This document shows positions 11,752-21,613 of a stretch of 64,000 nucleotides of DNA, piece after piece. The stretch is from Zygnema cylindricum (taxonomy: Eukaryota > Streptophyta > Zygnematophyceae > Zygnematales > Zygnemataceae), in NCBI GenBank assembly GCA_037447655.1, contig JBBHKE010000310.1, forward strand, positions 64,001-128,000, written 5' to 3'. The notes below the pieces were generated by a model, which saw only the letters and a list, made by a program, of their open reading frames with translations, ran no database searches and had not been told where the DNA came from. Both the position numbers and the translations under genes were made by a program. Every line of letters begins with the position of its first letter. Positions within the stretch are counted from its first letter, which is position 1.

Positions 11752-14142
11752 GATATATGATGACTGTTACAGTTTCTGTAAAAGGGAATTTGGCACTTAG
11801 ATTTCAGAATCTGAAAGCGATCTGTCAACATTTGGGATTTTGCTCACTAGTGTCAACTTTATCAGCGGCAATTTTGATAATGCCTGCCCTGTGAATTGTC
11901 CAAATAACAAATTCGATCAAGAGGAGCTTCCAATTCTATGCCGAGCTGATTTGTTACATGGCATTCATCTGTGTGCTTGAGCAGTTATTTTATAAGCTAT
12001 TCTCGTTTTTGTAATGGTCTGCCGTGTGATTCTATTGTTTGTTTTTTATGGGAGAATAGTTCTGCGTATTCTAGTTTGCAGTTGCTTTTTGACATCAAAT
12101 GTGGTTGATACATGAACTAGAAATATTGCTCTCTGAATACGGATATGTCAAATTTTCTTATCTCTATCTGAAGATAGTGGAAGCACTCTTCAGAGAAGGA
12201 TAAATATGTGAACTTCACTTGGTCTAAACCAAAACTTTTGGGACAGGCAATCTGAAGTACTTTGAACCATGTGTTGCTGAATTTAGACATTCTGGCTCTG
12301 TGAATACTGTTTCGGGGTTTTGTCACGGGGCGAAGTCAAGTGTTTCAATGTGAGAGTTAGTACATGATATACACATGTTCCAGTAAGTAATTCCCATCTA
12401 CTTCCTTCCTAGTGCTTCAAGTATTGAAGTGGGTTCTCAGGTTGTACAAAACACCGGAGTGAATGAGTTCATCATTGCATCACATTGTATTGTGAAGAGT
12501 TTTTTGGAGAGATAGGTTATATTTGATTGCCACCTTGGAAAATTGTAGTTTTACATCACATTGATAATTGAGAAGTGGTAGCACTTAAAAGGAGTCTTAA
12601 ATCATCTCCTTAGTTGCAATGGCCTACATAATCTGTCAGAAACGTGCTGGGCTATTTATACCTTCGTAATATATAGCCTGAGGGCCGCTCAAAGGTGTTA
12701 TTGTAGTATTCTGATAGGAAGCATAACAGAATGTTGAGATAGGCTGTACGATCTGTCTCTCTTTTACACCTTATCCTGTTGACGTTGATTTCTGGAATTG
12801 GCTAATAATTTGAGCCATTCAAGTACAGAACTTCAATTATCACCATGTCAGTTGCCCTGCCCTCCCTAAAATCAGCTGTGGAGAAATTCAATACCCGCAT
12901 GTGTACAAAAATGGAATTATCCACACCATTGTGTTTGACTTTCAGGATGTATGGTTCTAGAATGTGCAAACCTTGGTACTGCAATCAGCACTTTTTTCTG
13001 CTGAATTGAAAGGTTTCTAGTCCATACACGCTTGTGCAGTCTTAAACTAAATCACCACTACAATGTACATGTCTAGTTCTGCATTACCAAAAATCTGCAA
13101 GTGAATGATGGAAGCATTAGTTGATGACCAGTATTTGCATGTCTGCGTGTGCTGGCATTGAGAATGGCTTTGTTCTGATGTGATTTGATTCTGTGGCCAA
13201 ATTCCCAGATTTACACCTAATGTCAGTTTTTTTGGATGTATGTATAATATGTGAAGAATTTTCCAAAATGTCTTGATGTAACAATCTTCTCTGAATTATG
13301 AGCTTGGCACTCTGCATCCATATCTTTCCTGGTGAACATCTTACAGTGTGTCAATCTACAGTATGGTGTAGATAAACCGAATCTGGAAATAGAATGGTGC
13401 AGACTTCTCAGGATGCCTGCAAACAGTTTTTCTACTTCTTCTAGAATATTACGATCAATTCGGACATCATTGTTGTTTAAGTATCGGAAAGGTGCAACAG
13501 GTTTTGTATGAACATTGTTAGAGGTGGAAATAGCATAAAGTGGAAAACCCTCTAGCATCAACCCGCAACAATGATGGGTATCGCTGGAGCTACAATTCAA
13601 TACAGTTTTAGTGAAGATTCATGGAATTGTAACTGCAGCACATAGACATGCTTGAATTGGAGCATAATGGGAAGCCGCTGCAAGTATTATACCGGGTATA
13701 TGTTCAGCGGTTTATCAAAAAATAATCTAAGGTTCACTGCAATTCAATTTGTCTTTTCCTCCTACATTACGCGACAGAACATCCTCCCGGTAACCATGTA
13801 CCTCCGGATCTAGCCTATTTCGTCTTTTCCTCCTACATTTTTGTCTTTTCCTCCTACATTACGCGACAGAACATCCTCCCGGTAACCATGTACCTCCGGA
13901 GTTAATGATCTTATGTCTGATAATACTACAACAGGAAAACTGCTGTCTTGAAAAGTTTGTCGAACCTGTAATACAATTTCTTTATTTCACTTGTGAAAGC
14001 AAAACTTTAATGCTATTTTAGCAACTACTTTGCGCCAGTTTGCTCTGAAATTTACTACCAGGCTCGAGAAATTCAAAGCCTTTTGTACCATCCGTACCGC
14101 TTTTTTTCATGCTTACGTCTACATTCTAAATCGTCGGCTTTA
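11752..14142. other. Intergenic DNA, first part of duplication unit A
   Basis: 3' flank of cyclophilin, then from 12350 the start of the first duplication unit. Minus-strand open frames at 13600-13223, 12984-12802 and 12326-12117 are interrupted or absent in the other copy, so I do not call them genes. The 13227-14110 part is missing from unit B, where about 30 bases of filler replace it. Confidence 0.5.
13750..13900 (+). repeat. 59-bp direct repeat pair
   Basis: The segment beginning TTTGTCTTTTCCTCCTACAT and ending CATGTACCTCCGG occurs at 13750-13808 and again at 13842-13900, apparently identical. A further short copy of its TCCTCCTACATTT part lies between them. It is within the portion of unit A missing from unit B. 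Confidence 0.9.
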
Positions 14143-14847
14143 GGGCAAGGTTCCATTAGGGGAAAAATGACGTTGTCTACTGAAAGCCGTACTGTTTCGT
14201 ACAGTGCCGTACCAAAAAAAATAAAATGTCAGAAAAACAAGGCTACTGAATGAGGGATTTGATTCTCCATGTTTATGGGCGTTAATGTGGACCGTCAGAT
14301 GCATAATCGGATATGACATCGTCTGACACTTTCAGTTCGCAACAAGTGACCCCGAGTAGGTCAATTCTCAGCGCCTGAACGAATTGCATCGTGCCTCGTG
14401 GAAAAGTGAACAAATAACTACGATGACCGCGCGACCAGGTGGGTACACGTCGCACATGACATGTGCCTTCCGCCAGGGAGGATTCGAGGCCACCGGAAGC
14501 CGCAAGAAAATCTTTGACGGAGGATATTGTTTCACGCGTCTGTCGCCATCCACTAACCATTCTGACATTTTCGTACGTTTTTACAAATCCTAAGTTTCGT
14601 CCGCTCGTACAAATTTTATTCAATACGTCGTACGAGTCACTTTTTACCTTAGTTGATAAAAATGTGTGGTCGCAACTTGCTTTCAAAGATTCTGTAAAGA
14701 TTACCAGAATCACGTTCATCTACGACGTGGACCAATAAAACTGTGCTACGCAAATAAAATGTCGGTTACTGACCCGACACAATGGAACGGTCGCTTCAGT
14801 AAACGAATTTTCGACGTTTACTGAGACCGCCTAATGGAACAACGCTC
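14143..14847. mobile_element. Harbinger-like non-autonomous DNA transposon
   Basis: A 705-bp insertion flanked by TTA (14140-14142 and 14848-14850). Unit B has the exact empty site with a single TTA at about 19020-19022. The ends are imperfect inverted repeats: GGGCAAGGTTCCATTAGG on the left against GAGCGTTGTTCCATTAGG on the complementary right end. A TTA target duplication and G-rich TIRs fit the PIF/Harbinger superfamily (family knowledge). A 145-codon minus-strand frame at 14719-14282 fills much of the interior; I see no transposase or Myb motif in it. Confidence 0.85.
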
Positions 14848-15106
14848 TTATTAAATGCTCTTCTGAAGAATGAAGTAGACCTACTCTCGTTACCGTTTAT
14901 CGGATACGTTTATTCGCGTTTCTGGACTCGCTACCCCTTTTTCCCTTTTTTACCTCTGTTGCCACCCCTTTTGTACCCCCGGACCCAGATGGTTTACCAT
15001 CGTGCTTTTTGATTTATCCTGCGTATTTTTTTTTTATTTATTTACTTCGACTATAATACCTTCTAAACATAAGTGAGAACAGGCCTTAAAAGGGGAAAGT
15101 ACAGTA

Positions 15107-15153
15107 CACCGTGTATCGCTAGTAGTGTTAAACACTAATAGCGATACACGGTG
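15107..15153. mobile_element. 47-bp fused-TIR hairpin of the CACCG/TA family
   Basis: Runs from CACCGTGTATCGC to GCGATACACGGTG and is flanked by TA on both sides. It is a palindrome over its whole length with about two mismatches, so it is two terminal inverted repeats with no interior. The equivalent site in unit B is split by two longer family members. Confidence 0.85.
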
Positions 15154-15554
15154 TATCTTTCCATCTTCCAGGAGCCGCCCCCGAGGGAAGTGAAAGATCT
15201 TGCGTGGTCCACTTACAGTAATTGTGCAGTTTTTGGCCGTCCAGATTAAAATCTTACGGCCACAAATTACGCAATCAGAGTAAATAATGGCACGACGAGA
15301 CTGCGCGCAAAAGGTTGCAAACTCGACGTTTCTGTGTAGGAAAGCGGTTTGCTTTGGTGAAAACAAAGGGTACCTCCGATCGGCTTTTGGCTCATTCGCG
15401 CGGTTTTTGGCCGTCCAGATTCCAGAATTCCAGATGAGAATGTACGGCTATAAATTGCGCAGTCATTTAATGTCCCGAAAACTGCCCAAAATCCAAAAGG
15501 TAAAATGCGTGCGTTCGTGATTATTTGACTATTTTCCACATAGAAAGTACAGTA

Positions 15555-15752
15555 CACCGCCAATCGCTATTAGAGTGTATAACGCTAGTTCAGTGCCCCT
15601 AAATTTTGAGCCCAAAACCTGAAATAGAATTAATAACGCTATTTAAGTACGTGGACCATAATCTGCCACGTCTCAGGCACTAAATTAGAATCAATAACGC
15701 TAATTATTTTTTGACGCTATTTAATCCTTGACTCTAATAGCGATTGGCGGTG
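15555..15752. mobile_element. 198-bp TIR element (CACCG/TA family), unit A
   Basis: Starts CACCGCCAATCGCTATTAGA and ends with the inverted form TCTAATAGCGATTGGCGGTG, with TA on both sides. It is a short deletion derivative lacking the internal palindrome of the ~550-bp members. An identical insertion is present in unit B at 20714-20911. Confidence 0.9.
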
Positions 15753-15780
15753 TAGTGCATGGGAAAACAGTTTTGTTTTA

Positions 15781-16001
15781 CAGCTTATCGTTATTAGGGT
15801 TGACACTACCAGTTTCTCTGCCGGCTGTTTTTCTGTCACTGAACACAAAATAGCGCTGATAAAAATATTTTTTCCTTCAAAACAATAAATTTGATTAACG
15901 GTCATTATTCGTCCAGGAAACTGGAACTGTAACTAGAATTTTTAACGCTAAATTAAACCCGGCGCCGTTTAATTTCTTAACGCTAATAGCGATTCACGGT
16001 G
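15781..16001. mobile_element. 221-bp diverged TIR element, unit A
   Basis: The right end is clean (ACGCTAATAGCGATTCACGGTG, then TA, within 15979-16003). The left end (CAGCTTATCGTTATTAGGGT after TA) is a mutated form of the same TIR. The copy in unit B is at 20940-21160. Confidence 0.65.
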
Positions 16002-16454
16002 TACTACAAAAAGCAAATTTGCGCGACGTGAAAATTATCGCTGGGTGATCGCAGCAATTTATGGCCCTTCTAAGGCTGCGATTTTCACCGCAATATGTGG
16101 CTTTTCTTAGAAAGCAAATTGGACTACCCGAAAATATCATGATGGCATTGACAGCAATAAATAGCCACTTGGAGGGTTAGGATTTATCCTCTGAATTGGC
16201 ATTTATTAAAAGATATCTATGTGCCAACAGGATCCTTCGAAGTGATTGTCCCCTTTCAAATATCTTTATTCCTTGACCTTGCTGGACAATGTTTACTGCT
16301 GAAGTTTCTTGTAAGCAAAACCTTCTGAACGTCTTTCTTATTGGCAAAGCAAATCTTTCTTGGAAGAAGAGCTTCTACTGCTGACAATCTGAATATGCAG
16401 GAGTGTAAAAGTTATAATAACAATTACTAAATTGAAGCAGAAAAGAAATAAAAT

Positions 16455-17860
16455 ATGGCCATTTCTACAGTTAGGATCGGCTGTTTAGGATCAGGATTTG
16501 TCGAACAGTTTGTTGAAAGCAGCAGTTTCAAGAATGGGAGTGACTGTAGAAAGCTTAGGTGGCAAACCTCTGTACAGAAGCAGAAATGTTTTTTTGAAAA
16601 TTTAATTGGAGTCAGTCATAGAGTAACATCATGTGAAAGTCTCTTTGAGAATTCTAAACATATTGCCTCTGCTACTACAGTGATGGGAGAATCTTCAAGT
16701 ATGGTTCTAGTCTTTGGTGATTATATGGTTTCCTATTTGAAAAGCATTGTTTTTTGTTATTGCTGGTATCATTATTGTAATAATTGTACCTATTTTCACT
16801 ATGGCTTTTTGAATTGTTTTCGACAATTTTTTTCTTTTCAATTTTTTGTGAAGCAAGAAAAAGTTGAAAAGCGTTATTTTTTTAATAACAGCTTTAGCTC
16901 ATAGTTTAAGCTTTAATTGTCCTATCTTAAAGCCAATTCAAATTTATGTTTTGAACAAAGCATTAATGCGAAATTTGTTGAGCTGGCATTGGATGCATGC
17001 AATTTCCTAAATTTCTAAAGAGTAATTTGACTTAAGCCTTTGTAATAGCACCGGAAGAAGACCTGAATGAAGCTTGCCCCTTGTTATACATCGACACCAA
17101 TTTATTATCCATCATCATTTTTTTATCAATTTGTGGCTAGAAAGTAACCCGCTTTTTCTCAAACTTGACTTGCTATTTATCGTCAATTTTTAGATTTACA
17201 TTTGTTAACCTCGTAATTGTCAACTTCGACCTTACTTTTGCCCTCGGGTGGTCTGCTTCGATTTAAACTTGGCTTGTTATTTTGAACCTTCATTCTTTAG
17301 TTTACATTTATTGACCTCATTTTTGTCAACTTTGGCTTTACTTTTGCCCTTAGTGATCTACTTCACTTCAAACTCGACTTGTTTCTAATCTTAATTCTTT
17401 GGTTGACAATTTTTAACCTCATTTTTGTCCTCAGGGTGGTCGTCAAAAATCCCATTTGCTAACCTAATTTCTTGGCAACTTTGAATTTACTTTTGTCCTT
17501 GGCGTCGAATAGCTCAAGTTTTTTACATTGGATTGCATTTGTGTTATCCTTACATTTTGTCAACGTTGACCGGATTTTACCCTCTGCTGCCAATTGTTTC
17601 TTATATTGCATTTCCGAGTTTACATTTATATTTTTTCAACTTTGACTTTACTTTTGACTTCAGGTGGTCGGCCCCTTAATAGCTACAATGGCAGCACAGC
17701 TACTTCGGCGGTGGCTCTGAAAGAGTCGGCAGTTACTGGAGGATCGCTTAATTTCATAGGGTCAACAGATCCACTTGTCATCAAGCCATTAGCACATGAA
17801 AAAAGAATACTTTTAGTCAGACATGGCTTGAGTATTTGGAATGACGAAGGTCGTGTTCAG
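16455..17860 (+). pseudogene. Orphan first two exons of the histidine phosphatase
   Basis: Exon 1 (16455-16698) and exon 2 (17664-17860) match those of the complete gene at 21614-23019 nearly base for base. They include the transit-peptide-like start and the catalytic LVRHGLSIWNDEGR segment. Unit A ends at 18050, so the remaining five exons do not follow; instead comes unit B's copy of intergenic DNA. Splicing past unit B into the downstream exons is conceivable but would skip a second start region. I regard it as a truncated duplicate, or an assembly artefact if the duplication is haplotypic. Confidence 0.8.
17130..17663 (+). repeat. Decayed tandem copies of an intron 3' end and acceptor
   Basis: About five diverged units of roughly 100 bases lead up to the exon 2 acceptor. 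They share TTTACATTT, TTTTTGTCAACTTTGACTTT and ACTTTTG, followed by a CTCAG/GGTGGTC-like stretch. Recognisable copies of acceptor plus exon start (GGTGGTC) occur near 17246 and 17434 before the real one at 17661-17670. The same array is duplicated at about 22289-22822. Confidence 0.7.
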
Positions 17861-19219
17861 GTGATTGTTTTTGTTTCCACCCTTAATTTTCAACCATCAC
17901 CTATTTACGTGAATTTTCATGTTCCCGCGCTAAAACTTTCAAGCATCACAGTTTTTTGTGGATTTTTGTCTCCACGCTTTAATTTTCAACCATCAAAATT
18001 TATGGATATGGTGGTCTGACCTCGACTACTCTTTCTTTTAAACTTGTGATGTAAGAGTTAGTACATGATATACACATGTTCCAGTAAGTAATTCCCATCT
18101 TTGTATTGATGTTTTTACTTCCTTCCTAGTGCTTCAAGTATTGAAGTGGGTTCTCAGGCTGTTCAAAACACCGGAGAGAATTAGTTCATCATTGCATCAC
18201 ATTGTATTGTGAAGAGTTTTTGGAGAAATAGTTCACATTCGATTGCCACCTTGGAAAATTGTAGTTTTACATCACATTGATAATTGAGAAGTGGTAGCAC
18301 TTAAAAGGAGTCTTGAAACTTCTCCTTAGTTGCAATGGCCTACATAAGCTGTGTTCAGAAATGTGTTTGGCTATTTATCTCTTTGTAATATATAGCCTGA
18401 GGGACGCTCAAAGGTGTTATTGTTGTATTCTGATAGGAAGCATAACAGAATTTTGAGATAGGCTGTAAGATCTGTCATTCTTTTACACCATTATACTGTC
18501 GACGTTGCTTTCTGGAATTGGCTAATAATTTGAGCATTTTTTAAGTACAGACCTTCGATTATCACCATATCAGTTGTTCTGCCCTTCTTCTTAAAAATCA
18601 GCTGTGGAGAAATTCAGTACTCGCATCAGTGTACTAAAATGGAATATCCACACCAGTGTTTGACTTTCAGGATGTATGCTTCCAGAATGTGCAAACCTTG
18701 GAACTGTAATCAGCACTTATTTCTGCTGAATTGAAAGGTTTCTAGTCCATACATACTTGTGCAGTCTTAAACTAAAACAACAAGTACAATATATATATGT
18801 CTAGTTCTGCATTACCAAAAATCTGCAAGTGAATGAAGGAAGCATGTTGTTGACCAGTATTTGCACGTCTGCGTGTGCTCACGTTGAGAATGGCCTTGTT
18901 CGGATGTGATTTGATTCCTTGGTCAAATTCCCAGATTTACACCTAATGTCAGTTTTTTTGGGAACCTACAGCTTGGGATGTGTATAACATGCTTATGTCT
19001 ACATTTTAAATCGTCGGCTTTATTAAATGCTCTTCTGAAGAATGATGTAGACCTACTCTCGTTACCGTTTATCGGATACGTTTATTCGCGCTTACTGGAC
19101 TCGCTACCCCTTTTTACCCTTTTTTACCTCTGTTGCTTTAACTTCAACTATAATACCTTCTAAATATAAGTGAGGACAGGCCTTAAAAGGGGAAAGTACA
19201 GTTACACCGTGTATCGTTA

Positions 19220-19761
19220 CACCGTGAATCGTAATTAAAGCAAAGAAATAATTAGAGTAAAAAAATGAAAGAAAAACAATTAGAGTTATTAGCTCTAATT
19301 TGGGCAATCAACCCTTTTCAAAAAAAAAAATTACTCTAATTTATCAATAAATCTAATTTGGGTTTCTTTCTGTAATAACTATCTGCGCTGAATATCTTTA
19401 CTGTAAATTAGGTACAAGTACAGAATCTGGCAAAACGTACAGTTTCACGTCATTATGACGTTTGCACTTCGCGGTTTGTGAACGCAGTTACATGATAACG
19501 GCCTGTATTAAATCATTTTTTGTACTTTTATAGTTAATAAAGTACTATTTTAGTTAATGAAGTGCAGATTTGCACGGTCAGACACCGACCGTACGCCACA
19601 CTATTAATAATGGCACTATATTAGAGTTGTTAACGCTGATTCAAAAAGTACCTCAAATAATGTAAAGAATAATTTAGAATTATGTACTCTATTTACGGTG
19701 ATAGAGTCAAAATTAGGGGTGACGGAATTAGCGTATATAACATTAATTACGATTCGCGGTG
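19220..19761. mobile_element. 542-bp TIR element (CACCG/TA family)
   Basis: Left end CACCGTGAATCGTAATTAAA, right end TAATTACGATTCGCGGTG, with TA on both sides. Its interior has the family palindrome (ACGGTC...GACCGT, about 19574-19594) next to CCACACTATTAA, and a second palindrome CGTCATTATGACG near 19449. It is inserted in the left part of the hairpin element that is intact in unit A. Confidence 0.88.
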
Positions 19762-19766
19762 TAGTA

Positions 19767-20281
19767 CACCGTGAATCGCTATTAGCGTTCATGACTCTAA
19801 TTGAGGTTCCCCTTTTTTTTTTCGGCAAATTCTCAAATAGAATTAATCATTGTAAATGTTCTTAAACGTTATTTGAGGTACCAACTTACTATGTTTAATA
19901 ACTCAAATACAGTGCCGCTTTAAATAGTGTGGTGTACGGTCTGTCAGATCCGTACTATTTTGTAATTTTTAAAGTAGAAAAGTACAGAAAAAATATTTAC
20001 GCTATCGCGCGCACATGTAAACGTGCTCTGAAAAAAACGATGAAATGAGGTCGGCAATGAAATGGCGTACTATTTGACCAATTTCGTACATGCACATATT
20101 TTAGTATGAAGATATTATGCGCCGACAATTATTACAAAAGCAGTTTACAAATTAGAGTTAATGATAAATTAGAATAAATATTTTTTTGGAAAAAATTGAA
20201 ATTCCCAATTAGCGTAAATAACGCTAATTGTTCCATTACGCTACAGTATCTATTTCATTACGCTAATAGGGATTCACGGTG
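19767..20281. mobile_element. 515-bp TIR element (CACCG/TA family)
   Basis: Left end CACCGTGAATCGCTATTAGC, right end GCTAATAGGGATTCACGGTG, with TA on both sides. It lies 5 bases from the preceding element. The internal palindrome GTACGGTCTG...TCCGTAC is at 19934-19955. Fragments of the outer hairpin remain at 19205-19216 and 20284-20312. Confidence 0.88.
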
Positions 20282-20713
20282 TAGTGTTAAACACTAATAG
20301 CGATACACGGTGTATCTTTCCATCTTCCAGGAGCCGCCCCCGAGGGAAGTGAAAGATCTTGCGTGGTCCACTTACAGTAATTGTGCAGTTTTTGGCCGTC
20401 CAGATTAAAATCTTACGGCCACAAATTACGCAATCAGAGTAAATAATGGCACGACGAGACTGCGCGCAAAAGGTTGCAAACTCGACGTTTCTGTGTAGGA
20501 AAGCGGTTTGCTTTGGTGAAAACAAAGGGTACCTCCGATCGGCTTTTGGCTCATTCGCGCGGTTTTTGGCCGTCCAGATTCCAGAATTCCAGATGAGAAT
20601 GTACGGCTATAAATTGCGCAGTCATTTAATGTCCCGAAAACTGCCCAAAAGCCAATAGGTAAAAAGCGTGCGTTCGTGAGTATTTGACTATTTTCCACAT
20701 AGAAAGTACAGTA

Positions 20714-20911
20714 CACCGCCAATCGCTATTAGAGTGTATAACGCTAGTTCAGTGCCCCTAAATTTTGACCCCAAAACCTGAAATAGAATTAATAACGCTA
20801 TTTAAGTAAGTGGACCATAATCTGCCACGTCTCAGGCACTAAATTAGAATCAATAACGCTAATTATTTTTTGACGCTATTTAATCCTTGACTCTAATAGC
20901 GATTGGCGGTG
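20714..20911. mobile_element. 198-bp TIR element, unit B copy
   Basis: Duplicate of 15555-15752, so its insertion predates the duplication (or both haplotypes share it). Confidence 0.9.
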
Positions 20912-20939
20912 TAGTGCATGGGAAAACAGTTTTGTTTTA

Positions 20940-21160
20940 CAGCTTATCGTTATTAGGGTTGACACTACCAGTTTCTCTGCCGGCTGTTTTTCTGTTACTG
21001 AACACAAAATAGCGCTGATAAAAATATTTTTTCCTTCAAAACAATAAATTTGATTAACGGTCATTATTCGTCCAGGCAACTGGAACTGTAACTAGAATTT
21101 TTAACGCTAAATTAAACCCGGCGCCGTTTAATTTCTTAACGCTAATAGCGATTCACGGTG
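20940..21160. mobile_element. 221-bp diverged TIR element, unit B copy
   Basis: Duplicate of 15781-16001 with the same clean right end and mutated left end. Confidence 0.65.
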
Positions 21161-21613
21161 TACTACAAAAAGCAAATTTGCGCGACGTGAAAATTATCGC
21201 TGGGTGATCGCAGCAATTTATGGCCCTTCTAAGGCTGCGATTTTCACCGCAATATGTGGCTTTTCTTAGAAAGCAAATTGGACTACCCGAAAATATCATG
21301 ACGGCATTGACAGCAATAAATAGCCACTTGGAGGGTTAGGATTTATCCTCTGAATTGGCATTTATTAAAAGATATCTATGTGCCAACAGGATCCTTCGAA
21401 GTGATTGTCCCCTTTCAAATATCTTTATTCCTTGACCTTGCTGGACAATGTTTACTGCTGAAGTTTCTTGTAAGCAAAACCTTCTGAACGTCTTTCTTAT
21501 TGGCAAAGCAAATCTTTCTTGGAAGAAGAGCTTCTACTGCTGACAATCTGAATATGCAGGAGTGTAAAAGTTATAATAACAATTACTAAATTGAAGCAGA
21601 AAAGAAATAAAAT

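Larger units (their letters stand above)
12350..18050 (+). repeat. Segmental duplication 1, unit A
   Basis: Directly adjacent to unit B (18051-23209) in the same orientation. Homologous blocks are 12350-13227 with 18051-18959, 14110-14142 plus 14848-15110 with about 18990-19204, and 15130-18050 with 20288-23209. The last block is near-identical by eye, while the first is noticeably more diverged. Unit A contains a 705-bp insertion and an ~880-bp segment that B lacks. Confidence 0.93.

Noticed and set aside
14282-14719. 145-codon minus-strand frame as a host gene
   Set aside because: It lies wholly inside a TTA-flanked insertion that is absent from the other duplicate, so it belongs to a mobile element if it is coding at all.
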